Shown piece by piece: positions 1 to 5,573 of a DNA stretch of 6,499 nucleotides (the stretch's first letter is position 1; the number at the start of each line of letters is the position of its first letter). The notes beneath the pieces were generated by a model. That model was given only the letters and a program-made list of their open reading frames with translations. It was not told the origin of the DNA and made no database searches. Source of the DNA: Burkholderiaceae bacterium. GTDB taxonomy: Bacteria > Pseudomonadota > Gammaproteobacteria > Burkholderiales > Burkholderiaceae. The position numbers and the translations under genes are program-made. The stretch covers positions 1 through 6,499 of the forward strand of contig CANISN010000098.1 of the NCBI GenBank assembly GCA_947470165.1. Reading direction: 5' to 3'.

Positions 1-212
1 CAGTGCTTCCCTGGTATGTAGCCCATCAATCTATCAAAGATAAGTTACTTAAGCCTTTGCTGGAGGAATGGTCGCTACCTGCTCAAGAAATACACGCAGT
101 ATTTTCCTCACCAAAGCATGTTCCCACCAAAGTGAGTCAGTGTATTGATTGGCTACAAACCAAATTTAAAGGGGATTGGTGGAAAGAGCTTCCCACTAGC
201 AAGTTGGAATAA
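1..212 (+). CDS. LysR-type transcriptional regulator, C-terminal fragment
   Basis: This is the 3' end of a gene entering from the left; the reading frame is set by codons starting at base 3, and the stop is TAA at 210-212. About 69 residues are visible. They match the end of a LysR effector-binding domain: an LPWYVAHQ strand, then a helix with LLEEW, then AVFSSPKHVPTKV and a final helix IDWLQTKF. This is the usual 'avypsrr.lp.kvraFidfl' tail of the family. LysR proteins are roughly 300-residue DNA-binding regulators that respond to small ligands, so most of this protein, including the helix-turn-helix, lies outside the window. The GTG at base 3 is an internal Val codon, not a start. The gene is convergent with the operon to its right, whereas LysR genes usually diverge from their targets, so whether it controls that operon cannot be told from here. 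Confidence 0.8.
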   Translation, partial: VLPWYVAHQSIKDKLLKPLLEEWSLPAQEIHAVFSSPKHVPTKVSQCIDWLQTKFKGDWWKELPTSKLE

Positions 213-265
213 AAAATCCACTTTTGAAAAGCTTAAAGCTTGGAATTTCGAAAAGATATTACTCA

Positions 266-325
266 AGTGGGGCGAATGGAACCCCTTCTTAACATTCCAC
301 TGAAGAATAGCTCGTCATTATTTTT
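266..325 (+). terminator. Possible weak terminator in the convergent spacer
   Basis: The 105-nt spacer between the LysR stop (212) and the end of leuD (318) contains an imperfect hairpin. AGTGG (266-270) can pair with CCACT (297-301), and AATG (275-278) with CATT (293-296), leaving a GGCG bulge. A T-rich run (TTATTTTT, 318-325) follows about 16 nt later, overlapping the leuD stop codon. The gap between stem and T-run is longer than in a standard intrinsic terminator. For the opposite direction, a short AAGCT/AGCTT stem near 229-241 precedes a run of six T on the minus strand (216-211). Both are weak, and a terminator is expected here mainly because two transcripts converge. Confidence 0.25.
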
Positions 326-962
326 GCAATCTATCCACTGTTTTGCGAGCAATATCCTTCACCCAAGGCTGTTTACTCCAATGCTGTTGTGCAAAAGCAT
401 TGATTTGGTCCTTCATGGTTAAAGTTAGGCCAATCACATCTAAGCCCTCTAAAAACATTTGGTGATGCCTTGCTGACATGGGGAATGTAAATGCATGCTG
501 CGGACTTTTGATATGACATTGCTCAATATCAATCTCTATTGCAACTGGAGCTCCAAGATCATCTGCCTCTTGCATGAGTGCCTGCACTTGATCTTCTGGC
601 AGCGTGACTAATAGTAAGCCGTTACCCATCGCATTCGAATAGAAGATTTCTGCAAAACTTGAAGCAATAACCGCTTTAAAACCATACTGCTGCATTCCCC
701 AGACTGCATGTTCGCGACTTGATCCGCAACCATAGTTTGAGCCAGCAATCAAAATATCAGTTGACGCATAAGCTGCCTGGTTTAAAAAGAACTCGGGCTT
801 TGGTTTTCCAGATTCATCAAAACGTAAATCATAAAACAAGCCATCCTTTAGGCCTGATTTATCAATGCCACGTAAGAATTGCTTTGGCATCACTTGATCA
901 GTATCAAAGTTGGCGACCCGAAGTACGGCCGCATGCCCATGAATATGAGATTGCTTAAGCAT
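318..962 (-). CDS. leuD: LeuD-like small subunit of an aconitase-family hydratase
   Basis: The 214-residue product is a clear member of the LeuD family (3-isopropylmalate dehydratase small subunit), the swivel domain that closes over the iron-sulfur site of LeuC. It has the N-terminal loop NFDTDQVMPKQFL (residues 18-30) and the family signature NYGCGSSREHA (76-86), followed by a conserved block near 94-118 (FKAVIASSFAEIFYSNAMGN). The ATG at 962 has a strong ribosome site, AGGAGG, 8 nt upstream. The gene overlaps the end of leuC by 8 nt (ATGCTTAA), as expected for subunits made together. It is slightly longer than E. coli LeuD (about 201 residues), with a longer C-terminal tail. The segment after PKQFL reads RGIDKSGLKDGLF, where leucine-pathway enzymes usually have a KxxRTGFGxxLF-like sequence; this loop influences substrate choice in the family. 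Together with the catabolic neighbours, that suggests a hydratase for another acid such as citraconate/citramalate. The family call is firm; the true substrate is inferred. Confidence 0.9.
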   Translation of the reverse strand: MLKQSHIHGHAAVLRVANFDTDQVMPKQFLRGIDKSGLKDGLFYDLRFDESGKPKPEFFLNQAAYASTDILIAGSNYGCGSSREHAVWGMQQYGFKAVIASSFAEIFYSNAMGNGLLLVTLPEDQVQALMQEADDLGAPVAIEIDIEQCHIKSPQHAFTFPMSARHHQMFLEGLDVIGLTLTMKDQINAFAQQHWSKQPWVKDIARKTVDRLQK

Positions 963-2376
963 GACTCTCTCCTCCTAATTTCCGAGCATCCGTAATCATG
1001 CCAGTCACAGCTGCAGCTGCCGCCATTGCAGGACTCATTAAGTGAGTAATAGCTCCTCTTCCCTGACGACCTTCAAAATTACGATTGGTTGTTGAGGCAC
1101 AACGAGTACCTGATACAAGCACATCATCATTCATAGCAAGGCACATAGAACATCCCGGCTTGCGCCATTCAAAACCAGCGGCGATCAATTTATCAGCGAT
1201 GCCCTCTGACTCTGCCTGTGCTTTGACTGCGCCAGAGCCAGGTACTACCATCGCCCGAACTCCAGAGGCAACCCGTCTATCACCAATGGTGGCAATAACG
1301 TCCCGCAAATCCTCAATACGTCCATTAGTGCAAGAGCCAATGAATACATGTTGAATCGGTGTGCCCTCTAAAGTCTGACCATCAATAAGTTTGGTGTATC
1401 TCAAAGCCTGCTCAAGACTTAAACGATCTGCCGAATTCTGAATAGAAGCTTTGCTGGGGATGTGTGCATTTATTGCAATCGCTTGATCGGGACTAGTTCC
1501 CCAAGTCACAAAAGGTGCCATATCGTTGGCATCAAACACATACTCTTGATCAAACTGAGCATCTATATCGGAGTGTAAAGTGGCCCAATATTGCAAAGCA
1601 TCTTTTTGCATATCACCAGTAATATCCGGAGCTCTCGCTAATATGTATTCCACAGCAGTGCTATCAGGGGCAATTAGGGCACCGCGTGCACCAGCCTCAA
1701 CCGCCATATTGCAGATCGTGAAGCGCGCTTCTGTACTGAGGGCGGTGACTGCGGATCCACAAAACTCCACAACATAGCCAATCGCTCCTTTAGCGCTTAT
1801 CTGACTAATAATATTGAGAATCAGATCTTTGGAGGTCGTACCTCTAGGCAGTATTCCATTGATCGTGATCCGCATATTTTTTGCCATGCGATATACCAAG
1901 GTCTGAGTCGCTAAAACATGCTCTACTTCTGAAGTACCAATTCCAAAACCTAGAACACCTAAGGCACCATAAGTAGTAGTGTGGCTATCACCGCAAATGA
2001 CGACCATGCCCGGTCGAATCATGCCATGCTCTGGCGACACTACATGCTCAATACCTTGAAGTGCATCGTTGGTATCAAACAAGGGAATGTTGTGCTTAGT
2101 GCAATTCTTTTTAAGATTCGTTGCCTGCAATAGGGAGGCGGGATCTGCAATTCGTCTGGGCGTTTCGTTATGGGTAGGGATGATATGACTCACTACAGAA
2201 ACATTCTGACCCGATACCAATACTCCACGACTCTTTTCCTCTAAACCAGAGAAGGCTTGAGGGCTGGTGTATTCATTCATCAAATGCAAGTCGCAGAAAA
2301 GCAATACATTTTCTTCATCTAATACCGCTACCGTATGCGCATCCACTAATTTTTGATACAGGGTTTTATTACTCAT
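955..2376 (-). CDS. leuC: LeuC-like large subunit of an aconitase-family [4Fe-4S] hydratase
   Basis: The 473-residue product is full length for LeuC (E. coli about 466) and co-linear with it. The catalytic core is intact: cluster-binding Cys349 in IGSCTN and Cys409/Cys412 in PGCSMC; Asp130-Ser131-His132 in GDSHT; His111 in GIEHVVSPEHG; Glu204 in VVEFCG; and NRNFEGRQG from residue 431. It would hydrate/dehydrate a hydroxy-dicarboxylate together with the LeuD-like subunit. Several positions that are nearly fixed in leucine-pathway LeuC differ: the usual Asp-His of 'DHNvpT' is Ser63-His64 (VSHIIPT), 'vHEVTSPQAF' is MNEYTSPQAF (Asn34), and 'GDSHTxTHGAFG' is GDSHTTTYGALG (Tyr136). The start ATG (2374-2376) overlaps the hydrolase stop as TAATG and has no clear Shine-Dalgarno, implying translational coupling. 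The operon also carries a CoA-transferase and an HMG-CoA lyase-like gene, so I favour a catabolic paralogue (citraconate, dimethylmaleate or a related acid) over leucine synthesis. The symbol denotes family, not proven function. Confidence 0.9.
   Translation of the reverse strand: MSNKTLYQKLVDAHTVAVLDEENVLLFCDLHLMNEYTSPQAFSGLEEKSRGVLVSGQNVSVVSHIIPTHNETPRRIADPASLLQATNLKKNCTKHNIPLFDTNDALQGIEHVVSPEHGMIRPGMVVICGDSHTTTYGALGVLGFGIGTSEVEHVLATQTLVYRMAKNMRITINGILPRGTTSKDLILNIISQISAKGAIGYVVEFCGSAVTALSTEARFTICNMAVEAGARGALIAPDSTAVEYILARAPDITGDMQKDALQYWATLHSDIDAQFDQEYVFDANDMAPFVTWGTSPDQAIAINAHIPSKASIQNSADRLSLEQALRYTKLIDGQTLEGTPIQHVFIGSCTNGRIEDLRDVIATIGDRRVASGVRAMVVPGSGAVKAQAESEGIADKLIAAGFEWRKPGCSMCLAMNDDVLVSGTRCASTTNRNFEGRQGRGAITHLMSPAMAAAAAVTGMITDARKLGGESHA
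971..976 (-). promoter_or_regulatory. Strong ribosome binding site for leuD inside leuC
   Basis: On the minus strand AGGAGG lies 8 nt before the leuD ATG (960-962). It sits inside the last codons of leuC, so leuD translation can start efficiently while ribosomes finish leuC. It is the closest match to the Shine-Dalgarno consensus in the operon and fixes the leuD start. Confidence 0.8.
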
Positions 2377-3275
2377 TATTGACTCTGACTTAAAAATGGG
2401 ATGATCTTTTGAAGAAGGATTTCTGGTGCTTCCTCAGAAATATAGTGACCACAGGGAACAGGCTCACCAACCACATCCTTAGCAATTGCTTGCCACTCCT
2501 GAAGTGGTTTAAAGCATTGATGGATAACCCCCTCTTCACCCCAAAGCACCATGGTTGGCATTACTAATTTCTTACCAGCAGCAATGTCTTCACGATCATG
2601 AATCAAATCAATTCCTGCCGCTGCTCGGTAATCCTCGCACATACCATGAGCTGCTCCAGGTAAAGCGATACAGCGCATATATTCTGCTAAAGCCAATGGA
2701 CCAAATGGCGTTAACCCTGCACTTCGTCTCCCCATCAAATCTCGGATGTAAGCTGCTGGGTCTGCCTCAATGAGGCGCTCAGGCATCGGTGACGGCTGAA
2801 TCAAAAAGAACCAATGCCAGTAGGCTCTTGCAAATACATTATTTGCCTTCTCATACATTGCTAATGTTGGTGCAATATCAAGCATGATGAGTCGGCTGAC
2901 CGAGTCAGCATGGTCCATAGCCAAACGATGGGCTACGCGCGCACCTCGATCATGTGCCAGGATGTCAAAGCGATCGAATCCGAGTTGCTTCATTACCTCT
3001 ACCTGATCCTGTGCCATCACCCGCTTAGAATAATTACTGTGATCAGGAGTGCCTTGAGGCTTAGAAGAATCACCATAGCCACGCAAATCTGTCATCACCA
3101 AGGTGTGATGCTTCATTAACTCTGGAGCAACCTTATGCCAAATGGCACGGGTTTGAGGATGACCATGTAACAACAAGAGTGGAGAGCCAGATCCACCAAC
3201 ATGTCCAGCCACCTCAATACCATTAACCTCGAAGGTAAGAGACTCGAAATCTGCCAATAAAGTATTTATCGACAT
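2376..3275 (-). CDS. Alpha/beta hydrolase, fluoroacetate dehalogenase (haloacetate dehalogenase H-1) type
   Basis: The 299-residue protein is an alpha/beta-fold hydrolase that resembles the fluoroacetate dehalogenase subfamily over its full length. Visible marks are the oxyanion-region HGHPQTRAIWHKV (37-49), the DLRGYGDSSKP strand-loop (63-73), and the nucleophile elbow AHDRGARVAHR (107-117) with Asp109. The likely charge-relay acid is Asp133 in LDIAPT and the catalytic His is His277 in CGHYISEE. Residues that hold substrate carboxylate and halide in the characterised enzyme also have counterparts: Arg110, Arg113, His154-Trp155 (YWHWFFLIQP) and Tyr216 (CEDYRA). There is no signal peptide, so it is cytoplasmic. 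The start is supported by AAAGGA (3285-3290), 9 nt upstream and inside the end of the cupin gene; the stop overlaps the leuC ATG. Many family members have unknown substrates, so it may be a dehalogenase or an ester/lactone hydrolase acting on the operon's substrate. Family call strong, reaction uncertain. Confidence 0.85.
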   Translation of the reverse strand: MSINTLLADFESLTFEVNGIEVAGHVGGSGSPLLLLHGHPQTRAIWHKVAPELMKHHTLVMTDLRGYGDSSKPQGTPDHSNYSKRVMAQDQVEVMKQLGFDRFDILAHDRGARVAHRLAMDHADSVSRLIMLDIAPTLAMYEKANNVFARAYWHWFFLIQPSPMPERLIEADPAAYIRDLMGRRSAGLTPFGPLALAEYMRCIALPGAAHGMCEDYRAAAGIDLIHDREDIAAGKKLVMPTMVLWGEEGVIHQCFKPLQEWQAIAKDVVGEPVPCGHYISEEAPEILLQKIIPFLSQSQ

Positions 3276-3280
3276 ATCGT

Positions 3281-3550
3281 CTAATCCTTTCTGCTGGCCA
3301 AGTATTCAACGCCCTGGATTCCGTAGCTTTCTGTATGGACTTGATTACTCAATAGATGAAAGAGATCACCGGTCACATAGCAATGTTTAATATCATTAAT
3401 GGTGATGTCGATTTGACCTTGTATTACCAAAGCCTTGACCTCAAAAGGGTGTGAGTGAGTATCTAAAAATCCATTAGCCTCTCGCGTGACTGGCACCGGA
3501 GTTGGAAAATTTTCCTGAGCTAGCATACTCAGAAATTCTGCTTGAGTCAT
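3281..3550 (-). CDS. Small single-domain cupin protein, function unknown
   Basis: The 89-residue product is a compact cupin. The first motif reads THSHPFEVKALVIQG (31-45), with His32, His34 and Glu37 as likely metal ligands. The second motif, YVTGDLFHLLSNQVH (58-72), provides Gly61-Asp62 and His72 as the probable fourth ligand. This pattern suggests a small beta-barrel holding one divalent metal; there is no DNA-binding domain and no signal peptide. A start at 3550 is supported by AAGG (3558-3561) 7 nt upstream. The gene lies 50 nt after the TctC-like gene and only 5 nt before the hydrolase, so it is an operon member. Cupins of this size include isomerases, small dioxygenases and ligand-binding or enzyme-stabilising proteins. 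I cannot choose among these from sequence, and I do not assign a reaction. Confidence 0.8.
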   Translation of the reverse strand: MTQAEFLSMLAQENFPTPVPVTREANGFLDTHSHPFEVKALVIQGQIDITINDIKHCYVTGDLFHLLSNQVHTESYGIQGVEYLASRKD

Positions 3551-3600
3551 TCAATCACCTTTTAATCAATTCACTACCTTCAATCAGTTTCGAGTAGAAA

Positions 3601-4587
3601 TTAATCTGCCTCAATCTTGGCAGCTTTTACTACCGCAGCCCAACGCGTATTCTCACCTTTAATAAATTCTCCTAACTGCTTAGGATTCATATAAGTTGCC
3701 TCAGCACCCATCTCGATCGCTTTTTCTTTAAAGGCTGGCACAGCCATCACTTTAGCAATCTCATTTGTAAGTTGATTAATGATTGGAGCCGGAGTGTTGA
3801 TGGGGGCAAACACCGCAAACCATGAAGTGGCATCTAATTTGGGTAACCCTGCCTCAGCTGCAGTCGGAACATCAGGCAAGCTTGGGATACGTTTTTTTCC
3901 TGTAGTTGCCAAGGCACGTAACTTACCCGTTTGAATATGTGAAATAAATGGTGGCGGAGTACCAAAAGTTAGATCAACCTGACCGCCCAATAAATCAGCT
4001 AATGCTGGTCCAGTTCCTTTGTAAGGTATGTGAGTCATTTTGATGCTAGCTTGCTGCTCAAGCATAGCTCCGGTGACATGCTGTAATGAGCCATTGCCAG
4101 AAGAGGCGTAATTTAATTTACCGGGACTCGCTTTTGCATAAGCAATGAGTTCAGCCATCGTCTTGAACGGCAAGTCTGCCCGAATGACCACAATTTGTGG
4201 CGCTGAAATCACATTGGCAACTGGCTGAAAATCTTTTAATTCCCAAGGTAACGGGTTCTTACTTACCAAGGGAGTAATGACATGATAGCCAGAATATTGA
4301 ACTAGTAGGGTGTATCCATCAGGCTCTGATTTTTTAACGGCAGCAGCAGCTATAGCGCCAGAGGCGCCAGCTTTATTCTCAACAACAATAGTCTGCCCCA
4401 ATGCTAGGCCTAGAGACTGAGCCAACACTCTGGCTGTAAAGTCTGTCGTTCCACCAGGGGCAGATGATGCGATAAAGGTAATCGACTTATTTGGATATTT
4501 CCCTGCATCTTGTGCATATCCAGCAACTCCTACCTGACTCAATAGAATCAGAATTAATACCTTGAGATTAATAAAGTATTTGTGCAT
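3601..4587 (-). CDS. TctC/Bug-family periplasmic solute-binding protein
   Basis: The product (328 residues from the ATG at 4585-4587) is a tripartite tricarboxylate transporter receptor of the TctC/Bug family, which captures carboxylates and similar small solutes in the periplasm. It begins MHKYFINLKVLILILL, a signal peptide with likely cleavage after GYA near residue 25. Family marks follow: SAPGGTTDFTARVLAQ (about 42-57), ENKAGASG, the DGYTLL motif (90-95), HIPYKGTGPALADLLGGQ (186-203), and near the C-terminus MGAEATYMNPKQLGEFI. The frame stays open upstream to a TTG (4600-4602), but GAGGA (4596-4600) sits 8 nt before the ATG, so the ATG is preferred. No TctA/TctB membrane genes occur here, so the receptor is orphan within the window. 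It lies 29 nt after the HMG-CoA lyase-like gene and 50 nt before the cupin, implying that it delivers the substrate metabolised by the operon. The ligand cannot be read from sequence; a dicarboxylate is inferred from the neighbours. Confidence 0.92.
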   Translation of the reverse strand: MHKYFINLKVLILILLSQVGVAGYAQDAGKYPNKSITFIASSAPGGTTDFTARVLAQSLGLALGQTIVVENKAGASGAIAAAAVKKSEPDGYTLLVQYSGYHVITPLVSKNPLPWELKDFQPVANVISAPQIVVIRADLPFKTMAELIAYAKASPGKLNYASSGNGSLQHVTGAMLEQQASIKMTHIPYKGTGPALADLLGGQVDLTFGTPPPFISHIQTGKLRALATTGKKRIPSLPDVPTAAEAGLPKLDATSWFAVFAPINTPAPIINQLTNEIAKVMAVPAFKEKAIEMGAEATYMNPKQLGEFIKGENTRWAAVVKAAKIEAD

Positions 4588-4595
4588 AAGTCTAA

Positions 4596-4600
4596 TCCTC
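4596..4600 (-). promoter_or_regulatory. Ribosome binding site deciding the TctC-like start
   Basis: On the minus strand GAGGA lies 8 nt upstream of the ATG at 4585-4587. The in-frame TTG at 4600-4602 abuts this site, and no Shine-Dalgarno-like sequence precedes the TTG. This favours the ATG and a signal peptide that starts MHKYF rather than MRIRLMHKYF. Confidence 0.65.
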
Positions 4601-4616
4601 AAATGAAGTGAGTTGA

Positions 4617-5543
4617 TTAACGTAATTCGGCTACATAGGCTGGGACTGCATGCAATTCGCAGGTACTGCCAGCCTTGGCAACCTGACCTGGCACGGGATG
4701 CCCAACGATCAATGGTAGTTCACGAGCCAATTCTATTAATTTGGGAATGTTTATCCCCGTGTCATACCCCATGGCATCAAGCATATAAATGGCATCCTCA
4801 CTTGAGATGTTACCGCTAGCGCCAGGTGCATAAGGACAACCACCTAAACCACCTAGCGAGCCGTCAAATCGGATGATGCCAGATTGAACTGCCGCAAGCA
4901 CGTTCGCAAGACCCATTCCCCGTGTATTGTGGAAATGAAAGGTCAGCTCCAAATCAGAAAACTGCTTTTGTAAGTCATGTGCCATTCTTGCAACCTGCGC
5001 AGGATTAGCCATACCAGTGGTGTCACAAATCGTTACTCCGCGTACACCCAAATCTACAAAGCGTCCTACAAATCCTTCAACTACGGATTGAGGAACATCA
5101 CCTTCCATAGGGCAACCAAAAGCTGTTGATAAAGAAATATTGATTGGCATTCTTCCATCTACGTAGCGAATGACTTCTGCTAAACCAGTAAAACTTTTCT
5201 CACGAGTCATGCGAAGATTGGCTAGGTTATGAGTCTCAGAAGTGGACATGACTAAATTAAATTCATCAGCGCGGGATTCAAAGGCACGCTCTGCCCCACG
5301 CAAATTAGGCACTAATACTGTGTACTCAACACCAGGAACCCGCTGAATTCTACCCATGACCTCTTCAGCATCCCGCAACATCGGAATCGCCTTAGGTGAT
5401 GTAAAAGAAGTGACTTCAATTTTGGCAAAGCCGCATTGACTCAACTCATCAAGTAGTTTGATCTTGTCATCTGTTGGAATAAAGTTTGGCTCAATCTGAA
5501 AGCCATCCCTAGTAACAACGTCATTGAAATAAATTCGAGTCAT
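4617..5543 (-). CDS. HMG-CoA lyase-like acyl-CoA lyase (HMGL family)
   Basis: The 308-residue protein is a full-length TIM-barrel lyase of the hydroxymethylglutaryl-CoA lyase family. It has the N-terminal VVTRDGFQIE (9-18), giving Arg12 and Asp13; Glu43 in KIEVTSF; metal-ligand histidines His203 and His205 in FHFHNTRGMGLAN; and the signature GLGGCPYAPGASGN (232-245) with catalytic Cys236 and Asn245. Such enzymes cleave a 3-hydroxy-3-methyl-acyl-CoA to acetyl-CoA plus a ketoacid. Near the metal site it has HFHNTRGM, where human-type HMGL has HCHDTYGQ, so a different substrate is likely. A homologue in Chloroflexus aurantiacus is an (R)-citramalyl-CoA lyase giving pyruvate and acetyl-CoA. The adjacent class III CoA-transferase and downstream LeuCD make that reaction the best guess; HMG-CoA itself is the alternative. 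The gene begins 30 nt after the CoA-transferase stop with only a weak Shine-Dalgarno, and ends 29 nt before the TctC-like ATG. Confidence 0.88.
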   Translation of the reverse strand: MTRIYFNDVVTRDGFQIEPNFIPTDDKIKLLDELSQCGFAKIEVTSFTSPKAIPMLRDAEEVMGRIQRVPGVEYTVLVPNLRGAERAFESRADEFNLVMSTSETHNLANLRMTREKSFTGLAEVIRYVDGRMPINISLSTAFGCPMEGDVPQSVVEGFVGRFVDLGVRGVTICDTTGMANPAQVARMAHDLQKQFSDLELTFHFHNTRGMGLANVLAAVQSGIIRFDGSLGGLGGCPYAPGASGNISSEDAIYMLDAMGYDTGINIPKLIELARELPLIVGHPVPGQVAKAGSTCELHAVPAYVAELR

Positions 5544-5573
5544 ATTATTCAGTCACTGGATTAATTGAATATA

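Noticed and set aside
229..241. AAGCTTAAAGCTT, two HindIII-like palindromes in the spacer
   Set aside because: It forms only a 5-bp A+T-rich stem with a 3-nt loop; too weak to call as an operator or terminator on its own.
240..422. Plus-strand open frame spanning the spacer and the 3' end of leuD
   Set aside because: It lacks a clear ribosome site and recognisable protein features, and over half lies antisense to leuD.
719..958. Plus-strand open frame opposite leuD
   Set aside because: It is the shadow of a strongly conserved gene, with no recognisable domain or ribosome site; the same applies to the plus-strand frames at 1085-1354, 1580-1777, 2555-2773, 2910-3119 and 4613-4819.
318..2376. 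Reading leuCD simply as the leucine biosynthesis operon
   Set aside because: No leuB or leuA is adjacent; the genes sit at the end of a catabolic string and carry unusual residues near the substrate site. It is still possible, and a genome-wide search for a second leuCD would settle it.
3550..3586. Direct repeat of TTCAATCA (3550-3557 and 3579-3586) between the cupin and TctC-like genes
   Set aside because: An eight-base A+T-rich match in a 50-nt spacer can occur by chance; one copy overlaps the cupin start and ribosome site, and there is no palindrome or further copy to suggest an operator.
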